DNA from: Phycomyces nitens
Taxonomy: Eukaryota > Mucoromycota > Mucoromycetes > Mucorales > Phycomycetaceae
DNA length: 64,000 nt
Reading direction: 5' to 3'
Assembly (NCBI GenBank): GCA_022702545.1
Contig: JAHRBC010000002.1
Coordinates: forward strand, 4,960,001 to 5,024,000
Shown: in pieces, positions 32,871-42,930 of the stretch
Layout: each line of letters starts with the position of its first letter
Numbering within the stretch: the stretch's first letter is position 1
Position numbers and translations under genes: made by a program
The notes under the pieces: model-generated
What the model saw: the letters and a program-made list of their open reading frames with translations, nothing else
What the model was told of the DNA's origin: nothing
Databases searched by the model: none

Positions 32871-34223
32871 ATGGCTCTTTCACCTAAACTACCAAATCTG
32901 TCAATTTCGACAGATTCACTCAGGGACACTATTCCCCCTCCTCTATTGGCTACCTCATCTACCCCTCAACTGGCAGCCTCTTCACACTCACCTGGTCATA
33001 CATACCAATTTAACCTACCTAGCTATGCACATGCTGCCCAAAATGCCAATAGTAAAGCAAAAGCAATCTGCTCCCCAGTACTTGTAGGAGATGAAGATTT
33101 ACAAGCCACTCCATGAGTATATCAACGAGGCACATCCACACATTCTGTCTTTTATCACATCCCTTTAGATTTTGCCAATTTGGATGACTTTTTAGGACCT
33201 TTACATCAGGCCTACCCTCACGGTATTGGGTGCCAACTTAAGACGAAATTTGAAAAGACGCATACAACAATTGAGCTATGTCTCTCCAGTGATGAGTATT
33301 GCAAACAGGCATGTAGAGAAGCCATAGTAGTAGGAGATCAACAGTTCCTGGCAACTCCCCCCATATCTGCCGATCTTAAACTTTTTTGTGTAAACCTGTC
33401 TGGTTTGCCTGCAGACAATTATGATAATATTGCTGCCCAGCTTAGAAAATGTTTAAATCCGTTTGGAGACATTTGTGAGACTGTGATTTACGAAGAAGGT
33501 CAACATCAATGGTTCAAGGGCAATGATTATGTCTATCACAAACGTCCTATTGCCTCAAATAAGGTTTGGGCTCTGTTAACTTACCAAATTAAGTATTCCG
33601 ATAACCTCCAGGTGTACGGCACCTGGGCAAAGGTGGGCGACCACTGTGTGTTTTGTAAACAGATGGGACATTCCGTGGATAACTGTCCTGAAAGACGCAG
33701 AGAAACTCGTACCTGCCATAACTGTGGAATTTCTGGACATATCCACATTCACTGCAACCGTGATCCACCCACCAACCATCACCAGAAGCTCTGGACAGGC
33801 AATGACACGCCAAACTCGGCAGACTTCCATCCTATTCTTACCCCAACAAATCTCCATCAGCAAGCCCAGCAGGTGGCTTTAGTAAAGGAAAGGGCTCTGA
33901 GACAGGCAGAAGCTGAGAAGATTGCAGCTGAAGAGCAAGCAACTGCAGAAGCTTTCCTGGCCAGTTTAGCACAAGATGAACGTGAAGCTGCAGTTGCACA
34001 AGACTTAGAGGAGTCCAATACAAACAATGATACACCAGGACCAGAGGATGAAGGTTGCAAATCTGACAAAGAAATGAGAGAAGCTGATGAGAACAAAGAT
34101 GATACAATTAATGTCAACAAGAAATCAAAGAAACAAAGTAACAAGGATCACTTACGCAAAGAAGCAAAGAAAAATATTTTACCAGATGGCGCCAAGCACA
34201 ATAGACCTACCACACTACAATAA
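32871..34223 (+). pseudogene. LINE-2 ORF1 (gag-like, two CCHC knuckles; one TGA)
   Basis: 450 codons in one frame, interrupted only by TGA at 33114-33116 (after EDLQATP). Ser/Thr/Pro-rich start. The middle part (DLKLFCVNLSGLPADNYD) fits an RRM-like domain of LINE ORF1 proteins (weak). Two CCHC zinc knuckles: CVFCKQMGHSVDNC and CHNCGISGHIHIHC. An alanine/glutamate-rich helical stretch and a lysine-rich tail follow. RNA-binding coat protein by family. Confidence 0.83.
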
Positions 34224-35157
34224 TATGATTAATACACTGAAAATAGCAACCATAAACTGTCGGGGGCTCACCAAGACCTCTGACCCTCAACAATGCAACT
34301 ACTTTATTTGACACCTACGCTCACAACAAATTCAAATACTTGCCATTCAAGAATCACATACAAATACCTCAAAACTTCAAGAAACCTTTCATAATCAATT
34401 TCAAGTGAATGAGAGCCAATGGACACATCATTGTGGCCTGGTCTCATTCTTACCATCTATCTTCTTCTCTAACACATATACTAGTATATGCAGTAGAAGT
34501 CTTTTTGCTACTATTAATCATACAAATTGTTATTTTGATCCTATACAGATTGCTGTCATATATGCTCTTGCAACAGTATCACAGCGCAAAGCCTTTTTCA
34601 CATCTATTCTACAACTACCTCAATTCCTTCAACCAGCTCCTCCATCTCGTTTCCTAGTCCTTGGAGACTTCAATTATACTTACAGCTCTACTTCTTCCAA
34701 CCCTTGCCGTGCACCTCTTCAGTGGCTAAATTATGTTTGAGACAATTTGGTTGATTGTGTCACTGATGAAGGTCAATCCCCTTTGCCAACTTTTTCTTGC
34801 GGTATGCAGATGAGTAGTATCGACTACATATTTGCCACTCCAGATCTAGCCAGCCTCAAATACGAATCCTCTATAGACTATATCAATCCTGCATGGTCTG
34901 ACTATTTTCTTGTAATGACTACTCTTTCATTCAGTGCAGCTTGCACTGGAAAGGGCTTGTGGCATGCTAACCCTTGTTTAGCCTTATCTCCATACTTTCA
35001 AGAACGACTATCTATATCCTTACAAGATATCTTGCCAAGTTTGACACAATTACCCTCCCCTTAAGATAGATGGGAAAAGGTCAAGGCCATTGTTTGACGG
35101 GTTGTAAAATCATTTTCTTGGGCATCTACCACCTTGCGAGTTAAACAAGAAAAGGCA

Positions 35158-38100
35158 CTAAAAAGGAGCATGATAGCTGGTCAAAGATATATATCTTCCT
35201 GAATCCAGTGTTGGCATAGTTGAAAAGATATTGTCAATAAGAGTATTCTGGTTCGTTGTCGATTGAATGGTCATAGGAAGTGTGGTAGTCATATTTTTGC
35301 TATTCATAAATTGAAGCAAGCTTGTTTTCTTGCTTGATTCTTTCGTGAAATCGACGTTAAAATCACCAGCAATAGTCATATGCATACAATTGTGGCCAGC
35401 AATAAAATCGAGTGTTTCCATCAAGGTACTTAGTTGGCATAGCGGAGATACATAAATGCTGCAATATAGACTTTCATTCAAAATGAATAAAGCTACACTG
35501 GCTGACCCGTTGTTTCCATCAAGGAATAGTTTGGAATCAGTGGTATATGTAGATGTTCCAATGCTTGATTCAATTGTTCTGGATAAAAGAGAGCTGCGAA
35601 CATAACAACAAGCACCAGAAACTCGAGCATGGGTTGGATTACTATCAACAGAAGACACCAATGTAAACTCTGGAATATGACAGATTTCGTGACTTGGTAA
35701 TGTCCATGTTTCATTGAAAAGAAGAATATCGGATTTCAAGTACATTTCGTCGCTGGTTATCTGGCTGATGTGCGCCCTCAAGCTCTGTACATTATGCGAT
35801 ATTAACTGTATATAATTACTTCCCGCTTGTTTTCTTAGGTGGCCAAATGATGTTTGTAGTTGTACTGTTTGATGTCTACTGATCTCAGTTTGTAGCTGAT
35901 TGTTTCGATCTTCGGTTATAGACTTTGGTGGAATAAATCTGTTGCCCTTGCATATCAGTTTTAGTCCATCTGCAGACGTGGCTCTGGAACAAGAAACATA
36001 TAATAAGGATCGAGACATTCTGTGGGATCCATGATCAAAGACAACAACTGATTTATATGTTCCTCCTTGAGACTTATGGACAGTAATTGCTTCTGCTGGA
36101 ACCATTGGGAATTGAGTGCGGGTTAAATGTATATGACTTTTGATATTCCTGCGGATTATCATAGAATGAGGTTCTATCATAGTCAAATTGTCTGAAATTC
36201 CAAGGTGTCGTCGAATTCTTTCTTGTTGTCTTCTCAACTGTTTTCCACTTCTTTCATCGTCAAATTTTATCCACAATCTTAATGGTTTTCTCAAATTTAA
36301 TGGATTGGATATCTCAGACTCAGTATTGGCAGGTACAGAACTTTGGCCATAATCGATCCTCTTCAAGATTCCTGTCGCACCGTTGACAAGTCCATCTGTC
36401 GTATCAATGTTCACTGTCATCATGTACTTTCCATCCACTTTAAGCAACAGAGTCTTGATTAATCCTTGGACATCAGATTGCTTGGCTTGATCATTGGCAG
36501 AGTACAAAAGCTGATCGACAGAACTTCGATTCATACATTGCCCAATAACTCGGTCAAATGACTTGGATATTGCGCCTTCAGTATTTAGACTTGTGAGTAT
36601 ATGCTGGTTTGTCTGCTGAACGTGTGCGTTTGTATTGAACAAATAAACTGGTTTTTGGTCACTGTTTTCGGTCGAATTGCTTTCTTGAGTTACAAGGCTT
36701 GCGGGTAACGTTATTCTGCCATTAGTGATTTCCATCGCGTCTTCAGGGCTAATATCAATAACTCGACTTTGTAGGATCTGTACATCAACTTCAGTCATTG
36801 TTCCAATGGCCATATTGTTTAATGCTACTGCAAAGGGAACATCATCTCTTTGCCGCATTATTTCTGTTAACTTATGCACTTTAAACAAATCCCAGATTCT
36901 GTACCCAAATAATGATACAAATGGATTTGAAGATCTTGAGATATTGTTGCTGTAAAGTGGAGTGTCTCCAACTGGTGGAAGTTGCAGGAAGTCACCAAAT
37001 ACGATTACAATCTTTCCGCCAAAAGGAACTGATCTATCAAAGATATCTCGAAGTCTTCGATCTACCCAGCCGAATAATGTTTCTCCTACCATACTGATTT
37101 CATCAATAATTACTACTTTCAGATCTGCAAGTGCGACACCCATGGAGTGAGAGACATCTGATGATAGCTGGGTGAGACCACCTCTTCCACGCTGTGTTAC
37201 AGGGAGCTGGAATGCGTTGTGTAAAGTTTGGGCTGATATATTGAAGGCAGCCTTTCCTGTTGGAGCACACAGCAGTACTGATGGTGTATTCATATTCCTT
37301 TCTCTCGCTTTGTCAAACTCGCGCACAAGACTTTGATAAAGTGCTTTTATCAGTAAGCTTTTTCCGGTACCAGCTCCTCCTGTTACAAAATGATACAGTG
37401 GGGAATACGCTTGTGTTGCTATTGAAGGACTTGACTGGTGCATATGTGCAGAGTTGTTGTTATTGCGGATATGATCTATGATATGGTATAAATACTGTCT
37501 TTGTTGCAAGTTTAATGTTGATATAAGATCTTGATAATCTGAATTGCTTAGCCACTTTGGAATTTTGACTCGTTCAAGATAGGTTAATCTGTTGTTGTGT
37601 GTAGAGCCATTTGGATTTAATTCATCAGTTAGGTCCGTTGTTCTGTGATATTGGCCTTCTTCGTTATCATCAACATCCAAAGTATATCTTCCAAAATCGT
37701 CATCTGGAAAATACGGAGCTATGGCATTTACATTTTCTTCCGGTGCATTTTCTTCTTCGTCTTCAAGATTACTACGTTCCAATTGCATTGCTTCAACATA
37801 TCCTTCAAGAACATCATCATCGATTTGGCAAAATTCTTTTTTTGCTAGAAGTATAGTCTCGTTATTGTCCAAAAACTTCTGCTCACAATTAATGCTTAAT
37901 AGTTCATCGTCTTCATTTCTCCAACTTGTGTAAAGCATCAATAGGCATCGGAAATAGTCTTCTCTGTCTTGGTCTATATTGAACTTGTAATAGCGAATGA
38001 CACGAGATTTCGTTCTTCTTCTGATGTAACCTTGGTTTTGTAGTAAAGAATACACTTGACCTGGTGAACCATACGATTGAACATGGCTGCTATTCTCCTG

Positions 38101-41088
38101 AGAATTGAATTGTTCGTCGTCATGATCAGCATTGTCTTCGTTTATATTATCGTCATTTGCTACAATGGTAGTATTGGAATTAGCTGTACTTGACGGACGT
38201 TTTTTAGAAAACTCAAAATAAGCAGCAAATTGTGCCAAAGTGAGATTTTCTAATTCTTCTGGCCTGCAGACGTAATGATCGATCAATCCTGCTTCAAAGC
38301 AATTTGTGGAATCTGGGTCCATTTCTATAAGCTCGGATTGCTTCTTTAATATATGAAGCCGGTTTTCAGGCTTGCTCGTTGGTATGAATATCGTAACTGT
38401 GCTTGCTTCTGACATTTTAATGCGCAGCAAATTATACGCTGCTTCTTGGGCTGATATCTCGCTGGCATTGTAATACGTTGCAGCAAGTGATCTCATCATA
38501 TTAAAGGGTGTCGAGCTGCTATCATCTTTGTGCTTATTGTAAACCTCCTCAAGCGTCTTACTCAATCCTCTGTCAGCCTTGTTTATATAATCAACTACAT
38601 ATGCACAGCATGCGTACGGATCAAGAATAAACTGTATATCCATGTTTGACCTGAACATACTGAATATTTTTTGATTATAACTGTTGATCATGACTTCATT
38701 TGGCTGGCGCTTCAGCATGATCTTGTTCATCTTTAGAGTACTGCGGATTGATAATACATATTCGTCAACAGATGGGATACTGACAGCTATCAGGAAATCG
38801 GTGAAACTTATGGCTGATGTTTGAAGATCCTCGTAGTGTTCTTGAAGATATGTTTTAATGCGAGATATATTCTGTTTTAGCTTGCTCCTCGTATTTTCTG
38901 ATAAAGCTTCATTTTCTGTTATTGGGCATAATATCCGAGTTTTGTCCATAGGATAAAATGGAATGTTAAATCTGCAAATTGTAACATTGTTCCGTTTTCT
39001 TTGGCAAGTGGATGTATGCCTATGATATTGTCTTTTCAATAAATCATTCCAAGTGTCCTCACTACAGCGATCCTCCTGTTGGTCATGTGCTATTCCACTC
39101 CATTGTCTTTTGCAAGTGATAACCTCATCGATGAAATTACATATTTCAGTTTCATTATCTTCGGAAATTTCTTCATTGTTTTGACTGTTAGGTTCGTACT
39201 TGGGGGCACCTTCAAGCCATACGAGCATATGGACATGGGGCGAACCTCTGTGTTGGAATTCTATTCGGAAGAAGTATTCTTTTATAGATCGATCTCCAAA
39301 AGGTCCATTGGGTGCTTTCCAAGTCTTTTTAAGTTGCCTAAAACGATAATCGAAATATCTTGCACATGTGATTGGATCTTTTTGAATAAGTATGGCCTTT
39401 TCTGCATATGATAACTCCTTGGCCTGATCTTCTGTAATCTTGATTCCATCAGTAACAAACTTTAGAATACATAATAGCTCTGGCCAACTTGCTTCAGCTG
39501 CAGATAAGGTTACAAATATAGTTGGGATACCAAATTGCCTGACCATTGCTAAAAGATTCTTCTTTTCATTTGCCCAGTACTCAGCAGTAGAGCGAATACC
39601 ACTAAATGTCTTATATGCCTGGTCTTTGTTCAATAGTGAATCGATATTGGTATTACTTGAGAAGTCAGATGCAGTGTAAGGCATATTGTTGGATGTTTTC
39701 TTTTTTTTACGAAGTACGGTATTCAAGTTGCTGTACATTCTAATAAGCTGATTTTTTCTGTCCATGTATAATATGTATTCGATTCTACTGGCTGCTCGGC
39801 GATCGAATCTTCTTGCAATAGATTTGGATAAAGATGAGTAAGATAGTGTATTTGGTGCAGATAATCGATAGCCACAGAAAATTTGGGGAAATGCTAGAAA
39901 GTCACTATCTTTATCCGTTAAGACAGACAAAGGTGTTCTTCCATCTCCAGGCGAAAGTCTAATTGCCTCATGGTCAGAGACAATCACAGTTTCCTGATTA
40001 CTGGTGTTTATATTTTCATCTTCTACAGGTGCTTCGCTATTCTCGTCTAGTTCTTCAACAGTAGATGCCTCTGTGATCCCGGTATCATTACTAGCTGTAT
40101 CCTCTAACCAGTTATTACTCAAAGCAATATTATACTCTTGATACAATGGCATTGTCTGTAAAAAGACTGCTGCTCTCCAAACTTTCGCAGGACTTATATT
40201 GCCTCGAATATAATCTTTGATATATCGCATCCTACGGGCTAAACTCAGGTGAACCGTGTTGGAGTCTTCAAGATTACGAGGAAGTAGAGAGACTGTTGTG
40301 TCGACATTAACAGGTACATTTACAATACCGCCTTTGCTTCTATACTGCCCAGTTAGTCCTTTGTGTGTCCATATAGACTGGAAAACGTGTCGAGGTGAAA
40401 CAAGTCGTTCTTCTAATCTTGTCAAGTCGTCTAGGCAAACGACATGATCAGGAAATTGGAGGCCACTAGAGAGGGCAAGAGTTGGAAGCGTTTTCTTTTT
40501 AAGTGATGTTTTACAGGTAGGGCATAGTGGAATATTGTCTGTAATTTCTTCATCGACGAAAGTGCTTGGTATCTTATTATTGTCAATTGCCCAAAAGGTT
40601 TTCTCAACAATATCTTCTGAGCAGCCCCAATTGCCCGCAAGAGTGTTTCTTTTTACTGATGATATATCTTTTTGAAAGAAAAGGCCTCCACAACATCCGC
40701 ATACATATGTAGGACCCTTTCTGATGGTTGATTCATACTTTCTTTGTATGTTACTCCAATTATCTGTCTCAGTGTCATTCAGTCTACGTCTTCTTACTAC
40801 TCGCTCATTCTCATCAGTAGCTCTACGTTGTCTACTACGCCTATACTCGCGCATATACTCTGCTCGATTTCTCCGGGTCACTACTTCTGCCCCTATTACA
40901 TCTGTCTCTGTTTCAGCCATTTGCTGGCGTCTGAGTCTATACTCTTGCATGTACTCTGCTTGAGGGATCGGATTCCTTTGTTCTGTTACTTCCATTTGCA
41001 ATGCTTGTCGACGATTACGTTGATATTCTCTCATGTATTGGCGTCTTCTTTCAGTTCTTTCTTCAAGGGTAAGAGTAGATCTAGGCAT
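35158..41088 (-). CDS. Helentron replication protein: Rep HUH, PIF1-like helicase, C-terminal endonuclease
   Basis: Intact 1976-aa ORF with no stop. N terminus: three basic repeats (RRQYMREYQRNRR, AEYMQEYRLRR, AEYMREYRRSR), then Cys clusters (YVCGCCGGLFF, PLCPTCKTSLKKKTLP). The Helitron-like N domain has FVTLSAAEASWPELL; the HUH motif is in FQHRGSPHVHMLVW; the Rep Tyr region is AYVVDYINKADRGLS. SF1 helicase: GGAGTGKS (Walker A), VVIIDEISMVG (Walker B), FGDFLQLPPVG, and ITVHKSQGGTYKS (motif VI region). The last ~230 residues form an exonuclease/endonuclease/phosphatase (APE-like) domain: SHNVQSL, LLFNETWT, AGDFNVDF, IDNIFS, and SYHAPF at the very end, where the usual SDH Asp is Tyr. It would act in nuclear rolling-circle transposition. 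Best-preserved element here, hence likely the youngest. Confidence 0.9.
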   Translation of the reverse strand: MPRSTLTLEERTERRRQYMREYQRNRRQALQMEVTEQRNPIPQAEYMQEYRLRRQQMAETETDVIGAEVVTRRNRAEYMREYRRSRQRRATDENERVVRRRRLNDTETDNWSNIQRKYESTIRKGPTYVCGCCGGLFFQKDISSVKRNTLAGNWGCSEDIVEKTFWAIDNNKIPSTFVDEEITDNIPLCPTCKTSLKKKTLPTLALSSGLQFPDHVVCLDDLTRLEERLVSPRHVFQSIWTHKGLTGQYRSKGGIVNVPVNVDTTVSLLPRNLEDSNTVHLSLARRMRYIKDYIRGNISPAKVWRAAVFLQTMPLYQEYNIALSNNWLEDTASNDTGITEASTVEELDENSEAPVEDENINTSNQETVIVSDHEAIRLSPGDGRTPLSVLTDKDSDFLAFPQIFCGYRLSAPNTLSYSSLSKSIARRFDRRAASRIEYILYMDRKNQLIRMYSNLNTVLRKKKKTSNNMPYTASDFSSNTNIDSLLNKDQAYKTFSGIRSTAEYWANEKKNLLAMVRQFGIPTIFVTLSAAEASWPELLCILKFVTDGIKITEDQAKELSYAEKAILIQKDPITCARYFDYRFRQLKKTWKAPNGPFGDRSIKEYFFRIEFQHRGSPHVHMLVWLEGAPKYEPNSQNNEEISEDNETEICNFIDEVITCKRQWSGIAHDQQEDRCSEDTWNDLLKRQYHRHTSTCQRKRNNVTICRFNIPFYPMDKTRILCPITENEALSENTRSKLKQNISRIKTYLQEHYEDLQTSAISFTDFLIAVSIPSVDEYVLSIRSTLKMNKIMLKRQPNEVMINSYNQKIFSMFRSNMDIQFILDPYACCAYVVDYINKADRGLSKTLEEVYNKHKDDSSSTPFNMMRSLAATYYNASEISAQEAAYNLLRIKMSEASTVTIFIPTSKPENRLHILKKQSELIEMDPDSTNCFEAGLIDHYVCRPEELENLTLAQFAAYFEFSKKRPSSTANSNTTIVANDDNINEDNADHDDEQFNSQENSSHVQSYGSPGQVYSLLQNQGYIRRRTKSRVIRYYKFNIDQDREDYFRCLLMLYTSWRNEDDELLSINCEQKFLDNNETILLAKKEFCQIDDDVLEGYVEAMQLERSNLEDEEENAPEENVNAIAPYFPDDDFGRYTLDVDDNEEGQYHRTTDLTDELNPNGSTHNNRLTYLERVKIPKWLSNSDYQDLISTLNLQQRQYLYHIIDHIRNNNNSAHMHQSSPSIATQAYSPLYHFVTGGAGTGKSLLIKALYQSLVREFDKARERNMNTPSVLLCAPTGKAAFNISAQTLHNAFQLPVTQRGRGGLTQLSSDVSHSMGVALADLKVVIIDEISMVGETLFGWVDRRLRDIFDRSVPFGGKIVIVFGDFLQLPPVGDTPLYSNNISRSSNPFVSLFGYRIWDLFKVHKLTEIMRQRDDVPFAVALNNMAIGTMTEVDVQILQSRVIDISPEDAMEITNGRITLPASLVTQESNSTENSDQKPVYLFNTNAHVQQTNQHILTSLNTEGAISKSFDRVIGQCMNRSSVDQLLYSANDQAKQSDVQGLIKTLLLKVDGKYMMTVNIDTTDGLVNGATGILKRIDYGQSSVPANTESEISNPLNLRKPLRLWIKFDDERSGKQLRRQQERIRRHLGISDNLTMIEPHSMIIRRNIKSHIHLTRTQFPMVPAEAITVHKSQGGTYKSVVVFDHGSHRMSRSLLYVSCSRATSADGLKLICKGNRFIPPKSITEDRNNQLQTEISRHQTVQLQTSFGHLRKQAGSNYIQLISHNVQSLRAHISQITSDEMYLKSDILLFNETWTLPSHEICHIPEFTLVSSVDSNPTHARVSGACCYVRSSLLSRTIESSIGTSTYTTDSKLFLDGNNGSASVALFILNESLYCSIYVSPLCQLSTLMETLDFIAGHNCMHMTIAGDFNVDFTKESSKKTSLLQFMNSKNMTTTLPMTIQSTTNQNTLIDNIFSTMPTLDSGRYISLTSYHAPF

Positions 41089-41110
41089 TTTATATTTATC
41101 TTATATAAGA

Positions 41111-41142
41111 GTAAAGGTAAAAGTAAAAGTAAAAGTAAAAGT
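41111..41142. repeat. GTAAAA microsatellite in Helentron leader
   Basis: About five GTAAAA/GTAAAG units just upstream (minus-strand sense) of the Helentron ORF start at 41088. Confidence 0.7.
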
Positions 41143-41991
41143 GGGGAGGAAGTACAATATGATTAGTAAGCTAGAAAGGAAAATCTAAAAGGTCACGTGC
41201 CTAACTTGTTTACAGATTTTACTAGTAAAATTCTTACAAAATCTGCCTGCTTGAAAATGGTTACAGATTTCTCCCCTTTCCTTAGGCTTTCTAACTCCGT
41301 AAACTCCATATAGAACGCCAAAAAGCAAACAGAATCGTCTTATATGCAAATATAAGATTGATCACATCTGAGACACACAACTAGCTGTTGTTGAACATCA
41401 GCTTGCTGCCATACAGCAAGAAAATGTTGAAATCCTTGCGCTTCAAGCCCAGAAACATTGGAGAGAAAATGGTGAATGCTCTGCTAGATACCTTAAACAA
41501 TCAATTGCTGTCAAGACAGCTTGAAAAGATATCCCCTTTCTACGCCACCCAGTTTCCAATATCACTTGCAGTACACCTGAAACCATGGCAGAAGTTGCCA
41601 CAGACTTCTATGAGGAGCTCTATACTGTCGATCCTATTGACACTACGGCGAGAGGAGTGGGAACAGCTACCGAAACTGTAGCATAACTACTGTTTTTTAT
41701 GATTTTAGAGCACTTTTTCTCCGCAGATTGTGGTTGAAAGGTAATGTCATCAATGCCGATTCATAAAAGTCGCATGGAATCTCTTTTCCTCTGGCAATGA
41801 GGTAGTTGTAGTACCATAGAAAGGGCTCGTAAGTTTTTAGGCAACATTATTTATTGAAATGAGCATTTTATTTGGTGTTAACGATGTTGCGCATTTTTGA
41901 GAAAAATAATTTTTCGCCTGTGTGAACAAAACGGTAGTTATGCTACCGTTTTTTTGAAACCGAATTTTTATTTTTGACATTATTAGCCATT

Positions 41992-42930
41992 TTATTTTAT
42001 TTGGTATTGATATTTATAAGTAAAGAAAAAAGAAAAGGAAAATTTTAATAAAGTGGCACGGTTGCCTCTGGTCACACACAGATTTTCATTAAACACATAA
42101 TATGGTGCAATGACAAAGAACTGATTAACACTTGGAGGGTACTGGATGAGCCCAACTTGATGCTGAATGTCATCCACATTGATAACGGCATATTTTGGCT
42201 GGGTTGTTTGTCTAGTTGAGCTGTGTGACCACTGTATTACAATTGGCACAGAAGAGTCATGGGCTGCTGTACCATGCTCTTTCATCACTTCAACGAATTC
42301 CAGAAAGTGCAGTGTGCCATCAACCTCTTTATGCTCAAAATAAAATTCCACGGTGCCAACAAATCAGCTTTGAATAGTTATATTGCGACGGCTAGATAAA
42401 AATATAAAAAATGCGAGTGATCTCTATTTTGTATTTTGAATAATACCAATACTCACTTTCTGTACGGACAGGTAAACATCACATGATGATTGCCACGTCT
42501 GGTCTCGTTTTTTATTCTTCGGTACATTCATGAAGCATGCACGGTTGAATTTTTCCAAAGACAAGAAGCAACAACAATCATTGGGTCATCAAGTTCAATA
42601 CTGTTCATAACACTGTTTCACACATAGTACTTTGCCAAAGTATTCTTGACAACAGGGCTGCTGACACCTTCCACGTCATTATCATTCAAGCTGGCATGTC
42701 AGTTGAATGGCTCCCATAGCTGGGGAGCACTTACACCATCTGGAAGATCTAAGAAACTTGCTTCATTATATGTGGACGGCTGACTTGTACAAGGATAATT
42801 CTGAGAGCTGTTTGCTGAACTGACAAAGTTATGAACAGCAAAGTGCTCAACAAGCAAACTGGCGTTTCTACTGCCCTTTGACCTCGACCTGATAGGCTTG
42901 GAGTATACTCCAATTACTCTTTCCATGGAT
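41992..42930 (-). pseudogene. CMC5 transposase C-terminal remnant
   Basis: Minus-strand frame from 42926: MERVIGVYSKPIRSRSKGSR, LLVEHFAVHNFV, then stops, and a later segment VEFYFEHKEVDGTLHFLEF, AAHDSSVPIVIQWSH, YAVINVDDIQHQVGLIQYP. I recall similar C-terminal segments in fungal Tnp2-like transposases; that assignment is from memory and context (CACTA ends, 3-bp duplication). Upstream minus-strand sequence (about 43080-42990) has a further fragment with HSFALVNVECYCPSRA. Several stops; not functional. Confidence 0.5.

Larger units (their letters stand above)
35158..41314 (-). mobile_element. Helitron/Helentron-like element with intact Rep-helicase gene
   Basis: Inserted in LINE-2 ORF2. Joining 35157 to 41315 restores the LINE reading frame (VKQEKA to TPKSKQNRL), which fixes the borders to about 1 nt. 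On minus the element begins TCTATATGGAG at 41314 and ends CCTTTTTAG at 35158; a perfect 14-bp palindrome AAGATATATATCTT lies at 35184-35197, ~25 bp from the 3' end. No target duplication, and insertion lies between T and T on the element strand, which I recall for Helentron-type elements. A canonical CTRR end is not present. 6157 bp, carrying one large ORF that ends at the very 3' border. Confidence 0.78.

Noticed and set aside
33576..34144. Minus-strand ORFs opposite LINE-2 ORF1
   Set aside because: Shadows of the zinc-knuckle ORF1.
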